A stretch of DNA of 64,000 nucleotides from Sequoia sempervirens (lineage: Eukaryota; Streptophyta; Pinopsida; Cupressales; Cupressaceae), in NCBI GenBank assembly GCA_007258455.2, contig VDFB02047230.1, positions 159,038,635 to 159,102,634 on the forward strand. Direction: 5' to 3'. This document shows, piece by piece, positions 21,875 to 33,851 of this stretch. The notes beneath the pieces were generated by a model that ran no database searches, was not told the DNA's origin, and worked only from the letters and a program-made list of their open reading frames with translations. Position 1 is the stretch's first letter, and each line of letters starts with the position of its first letter. The position numbers and the translations under genes were made by a program.

Positions 21875-22042
21875 GTGAATGCAGCTTATAAACAAGCTTT
21901 GTTGCGTTTTCATCCTGATCATGCATCAAACCATGGGCTGGATTATCAAGTCAAAGCTGAGGAGACCTTTAAATTGATTTTACGTTTGAAGACCGCACTG
22001 TTGCCAGTGGTGCCAGCCTACTTAAATAAGACATCTTGGTAG
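21875..22042 (+). CDS. J-domain protein, terminal exon with HPD motif
   Basis: The acceptor is TTGGCAG at 21868-21874. The exon reads VNAAYKQALLRFHPDHAS, so J-domain helix II carries the invariant HPD tripeptide (codons at 21911-21919). This is the tripeptide that stimulates Hsp70 ATPase activity. Helix III is KAEETFKLILRLKTALL, followed by a short tail and TAG at 22040-22042. The base after HPD codes His where plant relatives usually have Arg or Lys. This could weaken the interaction, but it is one of the less constrained sites. The tail (PAYLNKTSW) lies in a segment that is tandemly duplicated downstream. Confidence 0.88.
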   Translation: MNAAYKQALLRFHPDHASNHGLDYQVKAEETFKLILRLKTALLPVVPAYLNKTSW

Positions 22043-22371
22043 CTATTACATTGTAATATATTTTCCTACTGACCAAATTGAGTTTTTTGATTCTATTTCT
22101 AGAATGTGCAAAGTTGTGGTTCCGGCCACATTATTCACCTCTATGATTAAAAACATTACTCGACGTAATGTGATGTCAAATTGCATTGAATTGCCAACCT
22201 ACTTAATAAGACGTCTTGGTAACTATTTACATTGTAACATATTTTCCCACCAATTAAATTTTGTTGATTGTATTTCTAGCATAAGGTGCCAAGTTGTGGT
22301 TCCAACCAAATAATTCATATATACGTTTAAAAACACTATTCCAATGTAATGTGACGTCAAATTGCATTGAA
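22012..22371 (+). repeat. Tandem duplication of the terminal exon end and 3' UTR (181-bp period)
   Basis: Unit 1 (22012-22192) begins GCCAGCCTACTTAAATAAGAC inside the last exon, covers the stop codon and continues into the 3' UTR. Unit 2 (22193-22371) begins GCCAACCTACTTAATAAGAC. Both share TCTTGGTA, TTACATTGTAA, ATATTTTCC, TTGTGGTTCC and GTCAAATTGCATTGAAT. Unit 2 has lost a base in the coding part. Confidence 0.92.
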
Positions 22372-25000
22372 TATGATTTTTTTGCTTGATTGGCTTATCT
22401 TCTAAGCCATATGGTACCTTTGTTTCTCCCCCCTTATCAGCTTCTTCTATTTATTCCCAAATTCAGATTGTCGACTTGAATTTGAAAATTATAGATACCA
22501 ACGTTCTGTGTTGAATTTTGATCTCATTGTTGTTGGTCACATGTGGCATAAGACTTGCAGCATGAAATTTTGTTAAAGTAGCAAGGGTTGAGCTCGAAAT
22601 GATTGTAAATCCACCCAGGAAAACACATTGATGTAATCTAGTTAAACTCTCTTACTATGAATAATGTAATGAAGAGGTCAACCATGGAACAACTTAAAGA
22701 ATAAATCTACAGTGGCTTGGATACTGTGAGAATAACTCATTTTTCCTATTGCTTAAGACCATGTGAGCTAAAAAGCTGAAATAGAGAATTAAGGTAAATT
22801 GGATTAGATTTGTTTGTGAGGAATACTTTTCCTTTTATTTTGCCGGGAAGTGTAGGGCTTATTTAACCCTTTTGAAGAGAGCCATGAATCCTTTTCCCTC
22901 CTTTGGTGAAAAATCCCTATCTTTATTAAATCGTCCTACTTTTTGTAACTCAAATAAATAAAAAACGTCTAAGTATGGCTGTCGTTCAAATCTTTAGGCG
23001 GACACAGCTTCAGCTTATTTTGGTGAAAGTTTTAAGGTAGGCATGGCCTCGACTTAATTGATTAGTTGAAAAATGCAAGGTTAATTGCTAGTGTTGTGCA
23101 TTTTACTGAGATTGTAAATTTATATTGTTTTAATGAATTTCAACTTATTGTAAGCAAAAATCTTAATACTAAATGAACCTTGTTATAAAGTAAATGGAAC
23201 AAGACAGAAGTATTATAGTCTAAATGCAAGCCTTCTTTAACTGGTTCAGACCTATATGCTGATGAGTTATAAATTTTCTGATAGCTATTACTTCCAAGTT
23301 CCAATATTTTGCATCCTCGTATTCAGGTTGAGTATAAGATGGAGGCTATGGATGCAAAACAAACGAACGGATATTTTTGTGAATTTTAGACCTAAATTAA
23401 TATGGTCGTAAACTACTGAATAATTTCAACAGCATTTAATAAAGACCTAATTTGATTTTCATTTTAAAATATTGTTATCAAGTATAAATAAATATTGGAT
23501 AACATAATAAAAAATATTACTTTTGATCGTATATTCACACAGACTAACAATAAACCTTTCAAACAATCAGTATAAGTTGTAAAGATTGTTTGTGCATGCT
23601 AGAATTGCCATTGAAAATAAGAATTAAGTTTGAAAATTATGAAGACTGATATTTTTTGTGTTGTCATTCAAATTAATTAAATGCAGGCAAAAATATTGGT
23701 ATCACAAGGAAAGCTTTAGTGCTCCTTCATACTATCATTATGTTGTTCCGCTTAAACCCCAAATACCAAATCTTAATAGCCACTTATATACACATTCATT
23801 TTTGAATGGCTTTTTATGGATTAAGTAATTGTTCTATAGGGACCCTTCTTGGAAGTAAAAGTGATATGTATTATATCAAGTTAGCCGGTAAGTCTCAACA
23901 AAAGCATGGGGTTACAAATGAAAAAAGACAATTAAACACAAAACCTCAAAACAATTATTGCTTGGACCATGCAAACAAAGCATAATTGAAGACGACCTTA
24001 AGGTCGTATCCTCCTTTGTGGAAACCATGATACCAATTCTTATTTTGTGCTCCTAGAACCCTTAACACAACTTATTAGCAATCGTAGGGAGATGATATGC
24101 ATAACATAGTTGCAAGTACCTCTCCCTAATGACTACTTTTAGATTTTCCATGCTAAGTGCCTGATCTTGTAAAATAATGCAAAGTTTGCTTGTCATTTTA
24201 GTGTAGAGTTTTGCATAAGCAATAATTATGCTTAGGATATAATGTCTCTAAGCTAATTACAAAATTAGACTGAAAAACAATTGTTATTTTATATTCAATA
24301 TAATGGAGCAAAGTTACAAAGAATAACATACAAATATATAGGCCTCTAGGATGCATGAATCAAGGAGATCATGTTATAAATTTAACTACCAATCAATAGA
24401 TTAGTTAATTCAATTTAATTACGAGGTCAAAGATTGAATTGTCAATTAGTGGATTAATTTACTCAATTTGACTAAGACACATGTGGCCTTGACTAAATAA
24501 AGGTAGCACCTAATTACCATTAATCAAGAGTTGTGAGGTAGTGGTGGCATTTGTGTACCTCAAGTCAAGGTGAACACATGTCATTATTATTTACATGAAT
24601 GAGAAAAAATAATTATTCATATTCTCTTAAATAAATTTATTAAATAGGTGCAATACCACACTTAAGATAGAACATATTCAAGGTGAAATAAATATTTAAA
24701 CGCTACCACCCCTTCATAAGAGCAACTCAGGAGAAATGAGAAAAAAGAAATAGGTCTCAGCAACAAGGTCACGTTAGGTATCCATGTACTATAAGTTATC
24801 TCCTATAAGAAGAGAATAAAAAACCCTCTAAGAAGAGAGACTAGATAGCCACCCCTACCCTTGGCTTGAATGTGATACCTTTTAAACTAACAAGTTGATG
24901 AATATTAACGTGCATTGAACCACATTCCTTCCCTTGGGAAGGAGTAAACTTAATGGTGCATGGCAAAGCTCTTCCCGTTCCTAAAAGGAATCTAAGGGAA
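22372..25000. other. Gene-free DNA downstream of the J-domain gene
   Basis: No ORF with a recognisable domain on either strand. The sequence is AT-rich. The direct 3' flank of the host gene should include its poly(A) signal, but no single site stands out. Confidence 0.55.
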
Positions 25001-25540
25001 GAAAAATCAAATTGTATGATGTCTTTAGAAAGTGCTCAAATGTTCTCATGTTGGTGCCGCAATCAAATCAAGAGTCCTAGGCCTAACTGAAAACAGTGAT
25101 AGTTCTAGAACATTGTGGATATGGATGTAGAACATTATCAAAAGATGAAGATGAGACAACAACAGTAATAGAACTGTCATCAAAGAGGATATGAATAACC
25201 TCAAGAGTGTCCTCCAAATATGTAAGAAGGCTCTCACAAAATAAACTTGTAAGATTTGTCAAGTACTAATCCCAAGGAACTATCTCTAGAATATAATGTA
25301 AATGGTCTTAATACAAAGAATCATTGGAAGCCATAGATGTAGTAACTCTAGTCTCAACAAAAGTAACAAGAGATGGAATATCAATACATGTCTCTAGAAC
25401 CTTAGTTGGTGAAAATTCTTGAAGGTTCAAATGACCATATTGTATTTCCTCAAAAGTGTCCACACTAGATGCTCAAGTGTGAACATCAGTTGAAGGAATA
25501 TTATGAGAAAAATGTGAGGTGTATAATCTAGATTGCTCAT

Positions 25541-26690
25541 CTACCTCCCCTTGTTGCAACAATATCTCTGCTTTGCAAAATCTTGAATGAACACAAAATT
25601 TGGTGTGAACTCAACACTCTTCTCTATCCCATTGTGTGATCTAATCAATAGAAAGGAGATTATGAAGAAACCAAAATGACAACATTCAAGGATCCCTCTC
25701 ATATCAACAACCCTCTTCCATAAACACACATATATTTGTTACCCAACAAGGTATGTGGTGTAGAACAAGTATCAAATGAAGAAAAAATACTATGTGATGA
25801 AGCCATATGATGTGAAAATTCACAATCAAGGAGCCATCTCCTTGACTCAAGATTTGCAACTATAATAAGTGTGCACCCCTTTTGTTTCTTTAAAGAAGAA
25901 GAACCCTTTGATATAGTTGAAGGAAATTTATGTTTTGTTCTTCTATGGAAGATGTTTCAACTCATCAATGCCTTAGTTTCTTGAAATATGCACATTTGGG
26001 CTTCTACTTCTTAGATGATTCCCCTTTTGAAGGATAAGATTTAGAATTTGATTATGCATTTTCTTTGTGGATTTTTCTTTCATTTTTGTTGTTGTTTTTG
26101 TTTAGGATTCCCTAATTCTTTCTATGCCTCAAGCTCACTAACCACCAATACTTGTGGCTTCAAAGACTTGATGAGGGATATTTGAATTGACTTTGCTTCC
26201 TCTTGAATTAGAATATTTAGAAATGCATCAAAAGAAAGCTCATCATAGACAACTCCCATATAAAACTAATAGTTGTGAAAACCAAAACCAAATACTAAAT
26301 GCTCAAGACCAAGCTTGGATAACACATTCATAATTAATTGCAAATCCTCTTTATCAATTTTGCAATTATTTAGTTATGCTTTTAAATGTTTGATCCTTGA
26401 GATGTGGTCATAGATATGGTCAAAATTGCTAGGATCAAGATTCATCAAATTGTAATCAATCTAAAATCTCCTAATCTTGCCAGTTTCACCATACAAATTT
26501 TCAATAGTGTTCCATTCCTACTTAGGTGTTGTATATAATTCAAAATGAAATTGTGAATCAAAAGATACTAATGAACAAATGTAACCAAGAGATTTCTCAT
26601 TTTTTTATCTCTTTTACTTTACCATCAATAGGTTCAACAATAGTTCCATTGACATATCCAATACATTTTTTTTTTATATAGGCAATTTGA
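25541..26690 (-). pseudogene. Decayed copia gag and protease remnant (copia-2)
   Basis: On the - strand, ATTGGTATCAAATTGCC at about 26680-26697 is an initiator-Met-type primer-binding site. Gag follows, with CIGYVNGTIVEPIDGK near 26650 and NLDPSNFDHIYDHISRIKHL at about 26385-26445. A later segment is LGLEHLVFGFGFHNY, and DELSFDAFLNILIQEEAKSI follows. A protease-like segment, LLDCEFSHHMASS, lies near 25810-25830. Frame changes and stops are frequent. Integrase and reverse transcriptase are not visible to the left. This is a truncated copia copy unrelated in detail to the other two in the window. Confidence 0.7.
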
Positions 26691-26812
26691 TACCAATTAT
26701 TTTTATGAAGTATAGTTATATGAAGTTAAGAGTTCAACATGGATTGGCCCCATTGCAAGAATACAAAACAAAGAACTAAAAGCAATTAGCCACCACAAGA
26801 TCACACCCATAA

Positions 26813-27148
26813 AAATCACTCAATCAAAGAACCCCCAAACAAGTATGATTTTGATATTTTATGCTTAGTGTGATCATAATTTCCACTTGCCAAATTAGTG
26901 AAGTGGCTTTGATTTTAGTATATTATAAATGTCAAATTAGGCCATGGAGTTGAAAGTATAATTTTAATATAAAATAAGATAAATCACTCAATCAAAGAAC
27001 CCCCAAACAAGTATGATTTTGATATTTTATGCTTAGTGTGATTATAATTGCCACTTACCAAATTAGTGAAGTGGCTTTGATTTTAGTATATTATAAATGT
27101 CAAATTAGGCCATATAGTTGAAAGTATAATTTTAATATAAAATAAGAT
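26813..27148. repeat. Tandem duplication, 168-bp period, two copies
   Basis: Units 26813-26980 and 26981-27148 both begin AAATCACTCAATCAAAGAAC and end TAATATAAAATAAGAT. Only a handful of substitutions separate them, so the duplication is comparatively recent. It lies just outside the copia-2 primer-binding site, possibly inside its LTR. Confidence 0.95.
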
Positions 27149-28931
27149 AAATGAAATTGCATAAATAACAATTACACGAAAAACTATGCATTTAAAAAAA
27201 AATCACCTAAACAAGTTATTGTATAAACTCAAACAAAAACTCAAAAATTCTCAAATGAAAAATTTTCAACATCATATGTCAGAATCTACAATTTTTGGAA
27301 AAATCACACTTAAATCAAGAATGTATACACCATATTAAAGCTCTTGAAGATTAGCCTAGATAAAAAAAAAATGCTTGAAAGATGAACCAATATGACCCAA
27401 AATGGAACCTTCAAAAAGTAGGGGAGAGGGCTCGATAGTGGAGCGAGGTCCAATAGTGGGAACAAAAGTAGTCCTCAATGGGCCCCATAGTGAAGCACCT
27501 TAATATCCAATTGTAAAACAATTTTTATCCATAAAGTAAACAAAGTTTGTCCAATCATTGTACATATAAAAATTGTTTTATAAATGGTTTATATTTGTCC
27601 CAAAAACAAATAATTATTCACAGTCTTACATGTCCGAGAATATTCAAAACCCATCTAACACCACCAACATACAATCCAAGTTTCTCTTTTATGGCATGTA
27701 GCATGAAAACATGTAGCCAAAATATAAAAATAGTATAACCCACACTCCTTTTACATATCACCCACTGCATTACATCACCATCAATATTGTGAAGGAACTA
27801 ATGCCATGTTAACATCTAAGAACCGAGACTGTCCCATCACCAAATCCAATCGAACCCACTCCCCTATCCCACTTTCCCAACAACGCAATACTGAAGGAAA
27901 ATCAATCATTCACATGTGTCCCATCAATCAAATTTCACCGCACAACTACTGGTGCCTCCTCATTTGCCACTTGCAACCACCAAAACTTTGTGTAAGGCCA
28001 CCAAAATCATTTGGGAAGCAAACAAGGATTGTATGCTATAAATACATACAAATTCTACAATTGAATGCATCAAAACAAATTTTCAAATCTAAAAAAACAG
28101 GACAAAAATTAAAGACTCCATACTAAACCAACATTGAACATATAAAGAGATTTACAAATTCAAAAATGCATTACTCAATCTTTGCCATTTTCCATTTAGC
28201 ACGTCTCACTTTGATATTCATATCTATATTTTCTTGGAAGCAACGACAGAAAAAGCAAAAGCAACAACACCATCACACTATAAAGTTTAAGGTATTCTAC
28301 TGCTATTCATTCTTTATGCCTATGAATTCCAATCTATTGTATGATATGCAAATTTTTTTCACAAACCTGTAACTCAATATTCAGGGTTTCAGCTTGATAC
28401 TGTTTACATTGGGTTTTTCATTTATATTCTTTATGCTTGAGAATGCCAATCTATTGTATGTGATGTAAATGTTGTTCATAGTGACATGCAACTCAATATC
28501 TGGGGTTTCAACTGAAATTATTTATCAATGTCAATGCATTTATGTTGTATACAATGTGATAATTACACCCAATCTTCTCGAAGTGCATAAGATCAAGTGC
28601 TTTCAGTTCAATTCAAACTATTATCAACTTTTGCATTATAAACAAAGTAAAAAGACCAAATAAAAAACAAACTATTAGCAACTTTTACATTATAAACTAT
28701 CAACACACACACTAAATAAAAATAATATGTTCATGCATCACTTTGAGTTTAATGGTGTTTATTGATGGTTGCCATCATTGTTTGAAACATGTTTCATAAT
28801 GTTTGTAGGTGCAATATAAAGCTAAAATGAGGACCAATCCAATGAAGAAGAGAGCCACAACAAGGTTTCCTGCACATAAAAGAGGGGTTACATTCCCCCC
28901 TGAAGAAGAACCTAATGTACAAGCGAACTAT
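27149..28931. other. Gene-free DNA left of copia-3
   Basis: No supported gene. A 106-codon + frame at 27806-28126 has no domain signature and is probably chance. It holds two tandem duplications: about 118 bp at 28303-28537, and about 56 bp at about 28612-28705 (AAACTATTA.CAACTTTT.CATTATAAAC). Confidence 0.55.
28303..28537. repeat. Tandem duplication, about 117-bp period, two copies
   Basis: Shared blocks in order are TTCTTTATGC, CCAATCTATTGTATG, TGCAACTCAATAT (TGTAACTCAATAT in unit 1) and GGGGTTTCA (AGGGTTTCA). Corresponding bases are about 117 apart. Moderately diverged. Confidence 0.8.
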
Positions 28932-30630
28932 TGAGCACACCAAAATACTGAGAGGGGGGTGAATTAGTATTTTATTAAATCTCAAACCCTTCAGAACAAA
29001 TAGATACTTCAAACTCTACTGCATAAACAAGAAATTGAAAGATGAAAACACTACACAACACAACACAACCCCAGATATATGTGGAAAACCTTGCAGGGGA
29101 AAAACCACAGTGAGAAAAGCTGCTAGGAGCTACTATCCTAATCCAACCTCACAAGCAAATAATAGTTACAACTTTATTTTAGGGATGCAACCCAAGGAAG
29201 CTACTACTCCTTGATATGAGCACACACTCAAGAAAGATTATAGAATGGCAGTCCTTCCACTGTCTGAAACTAACAATTAAGCTCAATCCTTTTGATGATT
29301 ACAATTTTGCTCTGCCACTTCTCTTTTGATGATTACAATTATGCTTTGTCTCTTCTTCAAATGTCTTCTTTGCTACCTACTAGCTCACTGCTTTCAATAT
29401 TCAAGAAGTTTTTCCTTTGGCTCATTGCCTCTAGAAAATAATTAAGATCACTTATTTACTTCCTTTTTGTCATAGAGATGATCAAAATGAAACTGAACAT
29501 GATCCACCACTTCTGCTTTTTCTCTTTCAGTCGCTTACACAATTATCATAATGCATCATACTCTCATCATCACTACTCTGACCTAGATCAACTAAGTTTA
29601 TAATATATACAAGATATTACATTGATTACATTCACATGTCGGCCTACAACAATAAGAATATTACATTTGCAAGTCAGCCAAAGATCAAACACACAATATG
29701 AAATTTGTAGAGGGAAAGAACCAAAAGACTATATGCAACACTAGGAAGAGGAAAATTCCTTGTGGTTTCCAACACATGCTTAACTTAGTCATAAACAATC
29801 TTCACACCTTCGATCTTCAATAGAAAACATCTGCACACTTCGCAAATTCAAATTAGGTCCGTTATAAGTAAGAACACATGAAACTTGTAGCATGTCAGCC
29901 TTCACAACATTGGAAGTAAACATGAATGATATAAAACATTATTTGTGCTTCTTCAAGACGAGTTGGCGTGACCCATACAACACCTTCAAGCACTTCATAG
30001 ACCACGTGATCTTGAGCATGTGGCACACACCCTCAGCATACCTTAGTTAACCAAATAAAAGCATAACCCAACAAAACATCCATTTCGAACCACAACTTGT
30101 TCTGGAGAAACCAAAAAACACGTTGTGGAGCAACAACAAACATCACATGATATTCATGAACGTTCTCGTTCATCCCTTTCATAACTTCATGCAAAAGCAA
30201 GTTGGCACAAGCTAACAGACAATGAAATTAGTCCTTGGACAACACAGTCCTATACTTTGTCATCTTCAACTTTCTTTACAGAAGGACTAATGACATGAAA
30301 CTTTGGATATACCACCTTCACGACATATTGAACTTAAGTTTTGAACTGCTCAACCAAGTCTACAAATGTGAAGGAATGTAGAGCCAACCTTTATACAATT
30401 GAGAACACAGTCCTCAAACTATCACTTCAAAAACACCTTTTTGGTGACCCAAAAGACTTGAAACTTGGATTACACATGCCTTGACATAATATGAATTTAT
30501 CTTCAAAATCACAAGAGAAAAACACCATTAGTGGAGAATACAGAGCATTTCTCAAACTTTGGCAACCAAACAACCAGACTATAACATACTGCAATGAAAT
30601 CTTGGCATTAATGACAACTAAACTACAACA
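28932..30630 (-). repeat. copia-3 3' LTR (complete)
   Basis: 1,699 bp. On the - strand it begins TGTTGTAG just after the polypurine tract and ends GGTGTGCTCA. It is paired with 55238-56489, sharing for example GGGGAAAAACCACAGTGAGA and GGAAGCTACTACTCC. The two LTRs differ clearly at many sites, so the element is old. Confidence 0.88.
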
Positions 30631-30646
30631 ATATCCCCCTTTGACA
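30631..30646 (-). other. copia-3 polypurine tract
   Basis: On the - strand TGTCAAAGGGGGATAT directly precedes the LTR start TGTTGTAG. This purine run primes plus-strand DNA synthesis in LTR elements. Confidence 0.85.
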
Positions 30647-30834
30647 TCAAGGACAAAGGGAAAAAGGAAATTTTATCCCTCTTTGGTGCACAATCTCTCC
30701 TTCTTGAAACAACTTACAGCTCCCCCTATCAGCAATAACCACTACCTACTCCCCTTGAGAGGTAGCTCCCATCGATCTAGGAATAAAGATATGACTTGAG
30801 TTACTTCTCCTAGACATATGCACCAACTATGCAT

Positions 30835-32567
30835 CTAGCAAGGAGGGGCAATTACCCCTAACTTTTTCTTGAGATACTCAAATGTATCCTTTGCAAGTTC
30901 CTTTGTGAAAATGTCTACAATTTGATCCTTTGTAGATACATACTCCAACTTCACTTCTTTATTTGCAACCTTCTCTCTCAAAAAGTGATGCCTAATTGTT
31001 ATGTGCTTGATTTTATAATGCATCACTAGATTCTTGGAAATATTGATAGAACTTGTGTTATCACATAGAATAGGAATGGGATCATCATACTTTATCTTAA
31101 TATCCTTCAATGTTTGCTTCATCCACAACACTTGAGTACAACAAGATGTTGCAACAATATACTTTGCTTCTGTTGTTGATAAATATACTTAATCTTGTTT
31201 CTTACTATGCCATGAAACCAATTTGATTCCTAAAAAGAAAGCATGACCACTGGTACTCCTATAATGGACATAACCAACCCAATCAACATCAATGTATGCA
31301 CACAAATAAAAGTCATTACCTTTTGGATACCATAATCCATAATCCAGAGTTCTCTTCAAGTATTTGAAGATTCTCTTGACTACCTTCACATGAGCTTCTT
31401 TAGGATTAGCTTGAAATATTTCAACCAAACATACCACATGCATAATATCAAGTCTTGAAGCTATTAAGTACAACAGACTTCCAATCATAGATCTATATAG
31501 AGTCTGATCAACCATGGGAGATTCATCGTCTTTTCTCAAATGACAACCAGTTACCATAGGAGTACTCATAGGTTTACAATCTTCCATAAACTTCTTTAGC
31601 ATCTCTTTGACATTTTTCTTGAGAAATAAAGATACCATCATCTATTTGAGCAATTTAAAGACCAAGAAAGAAGGATAACTCACCAATTACAGACATTTCA
31701 AATTCCTTCTACATTTCTTCAACAAACTTCTTGCACATTTCATCATTTCCACCAAATATTATATCGTCAAAATATACAACTATCAAAAAAATTTCATCCT
31801 CAATATTGAAGTAAAGATTACTATCTACGATACCTTTCTTGAAACCTTGTTGAAGCAAGTACTTATAGAACCTTACATACCAAGCCCTATGAGCTTGCTT
31901 GAGACCATATATTGTCTTTTTGAGTCTGCACACCATGTTTGGTTCTTCTGATAACCACAATCCGTCAGGTTTCTCTATATAGACTTCTTTCGAATCTCCA
32001 TTCAAGAAGATTGATTTGACATCCATTGATATACATTGAAGTCCTTATGGGCTAAAAAATAAAGAAATTTTTTGATTACTTCCATTCTTTCTACAGGAGC
32101 AAAAGTCTCCTCAAAATCAATTCCTTCTACTTGTGAATAGCCTTTACATACCAGTCTTGCTATGTTTCTTACAACTTCACCTTCTTCATTCAACTTATTC
32201 CTGAATACCCACTTTGTTCCTATCACATTCTTGTCTATAGGCCTTTGAACTAGTTCCCAAGTCTGATTCTTCTCAATATGATTCAATTCTTCTTCCATTG
32301 CTTGTATCCATCCTTCATCCTTGCTAGTATCAACAATTTTTTTTGGTTCTATCTTTGATAACAAACACAAGTTTACTTGCTCATTTGTCTTTGCAATCCT
32401 TCTCCTAGTGAGCAATCCTTCATCCTTATCTCCAATAATATGATCCTCTGAATGATTCCTTTGAACATATTTGATAGGAGTCTTACAATTCTTTTCTACC
32501 ATTTCTTCTTTCTCATCAACTTCTTCTTGTGAGTAGGGAGGTGCATCAGATCCACAATCCTCAATTT
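30835..32567 (-). pseudogene. copia-3 reverse transcriptase and RNase H
   Basis: The frames at 32002-32502 and 31709-32026 make up the reverse transcriptase ([13 protein letters not shown], then [40 protein letters not shown]). Its catalytic box reads YFDD rather than YVDD. The 31189-31641 frame continues with STPMVTGCHL and GSLLYLIASRLDIM, the usual region before RNase H. RNase H (30835-31131) has CDNTSSINISKN, KHITIRHHFLREK and DIFTKELAKDTF. The domains are in canonical order but split by stops and frame changes. The C-terminal end reads LGVIAPPC, followed shortly by a stop. Confidence 0.9.
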
Positions 32568-32572
32568 CATAC
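32568..32572. repeat. Target-site duplication of the nested gypsy element, left copy
   Basis: CATAC, repeated at 52920-52924. Five bases is the usual duplication size for plant gypsy elements. Confidence 0.85.
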
Positions 32573-33851
32573 TATAGGCATTGAAAATATACTGATTGAC
32601 ATCGTGCATATGATCTTGACTCACTAACATTGTTTCTTCCTAAATCATCCCTTAGTCTAACCGTTTAATCAAATTCCCCTATCTGATTAAATTCATCAAT
32701 ATTCATCTCTTAATTAAATAAATCATTTTGTCTAATTAAGTCACTTTCTCTTGTTAATTAAATCAATCCATCTAATCTAATTATCCCTATTTAATTAAAT
32801 AATCAATTTATTTCATTAAATCTCTAAAGTCTATCCATTAAATTAAATAAATTAAAACCTTATTTGATTTAATCTAATACCATCCTTTTGATTAAATAAA
32901 TCAAAATATTTATTTAATTACCCTCTTATCATATTCCTCTCTTATCTGATTTAAATAAATCCATAAATCTAAGTCAAATAAGTCACATCATCTAATCTCC
33001 TGTTAAATTAATTAAACCCTTGATTAATTTAACCTCATGTCACATCCTCTAGATAATGCAAGTTGCACATGAAAATAGATTTAATTCATTTATTAAATCC
33101 CTATTTTGCCTCACATGGCATCTTTTGGAATATTCCTCTAATTTGAATTCAAAATCCAAGTGGGAATAAGTCCTTCCAACAAGGCATTTAAGATCTCTTA
33201 CATGTCCTTTGCCTTGAACCAAGTGGCATTTATTGCATTTTCCCTTCCCTCTTACATGTCATTTCAACAAATTTGAATTTCAAATATTGGCATTTATTGG
33301 CACAAACCCCAAATCTTGCACAACCACCATCCATTCATAGCTTGACAAGTGGAACCATATCATTGGATGAAAGTTAGTCCCACATTGCTCAAATTTGGAC
33401 TTTCATCCATCTTGAAATCCTATAAATGAAGGGCTTCTCTCCTCATTTCATCATCCACAACTTGAGTATACTTACTACAATAAATATTTTGCAATATTCA
33501 TCCATATCATTGAGTTTATAGCTAGGTTATGCAGGTTTTATCTTGGAGCATTCATCAATCTTCATCAAAGTGGATCACAATCTTCATCAAATCATCAAAG
33601 CTAGCACTGGAGTTGGGAAAGGGCCAATTTTCACATCAAATTGGCACCAATTCCCTCAAGAGATCAAGAATTTACATTGCTTTCATAGGATTTAATCTCT
33701 TTTGTTGATTTCTCATTGTATTGCTTTCATTTTCCTATTTAGAGCATTGATAAATGCATTTCTTGAGGAACCTAGATTCTAACTTGCATTTCAAACTTAT
33801 AATGTGTTTATCTCTTGTGTTTTGCAAGTTTTAGAGGGATCTTGGTTCACA
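32573..33851 (+). repeat. Tat element outer 5' LTR (LTR A)
   Basis: 1,279 bp, from TATAGGCATT (TG start mutated to TA) to TTGGTTCACA. Much of 32690-33050 is an irregular run of TTAATTAAAT and AAATAAATCA phrases. A TATA box lies at 33421, in the phrase CCTATAAATGAAGGGCTTC. It matches LTR C (51640-52919) closely. Confidence 0.92.
33421..33426 (+). promoter_or_regulatory. TATA box of LTR A
   Basis: TATAAA in CCTATAAATGAAGGGCTTC, about two thirds through the LTR. The same box is conserved at 34698 (LTR B) and 52488 (LTR C), so the U3/R boundary should lie about 30 bases downstream. Confidence 0.75.

Larger units (their letters stand above)
4946..22042 (+). other. J-domain protein gene, 3' part (three exons, two introns)
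   Basis: Three exons, 4946-5059 (38 codons), 5498-5647 (50 codons) and 21875-22042 (55 codons plus TAG), join in phase 0 with GT...AG introns of 438 and 16,227 bp. The joined C-terminus is a very charged helix, a linker, then a J domain whose helix I/II part comes from exon 2 and whose HPD motif and helix III come from exon 3. The arrangement matches plant proteins with a C-terminal J domain behind a Glu/Arg/Lys-rich helix, an Hsp70 co-chaperone architecture. Upstream exons and the promoter are outside the window or hidden in the first 4.6 kb. The long intron carries a LINE and LTR elements. Tandem duplications flank both the first and last visible exons. No frame-destroying change is visible in these exons, so the gene may be functional. 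Confidence 0.82.

Noticed and set aside
24025..24045. ATGATACCAATTC on +, resembling a copia primer-binding site
   Set aside because: No gag reading frame follows on the - strand, so a lone 9-base match is not enough.
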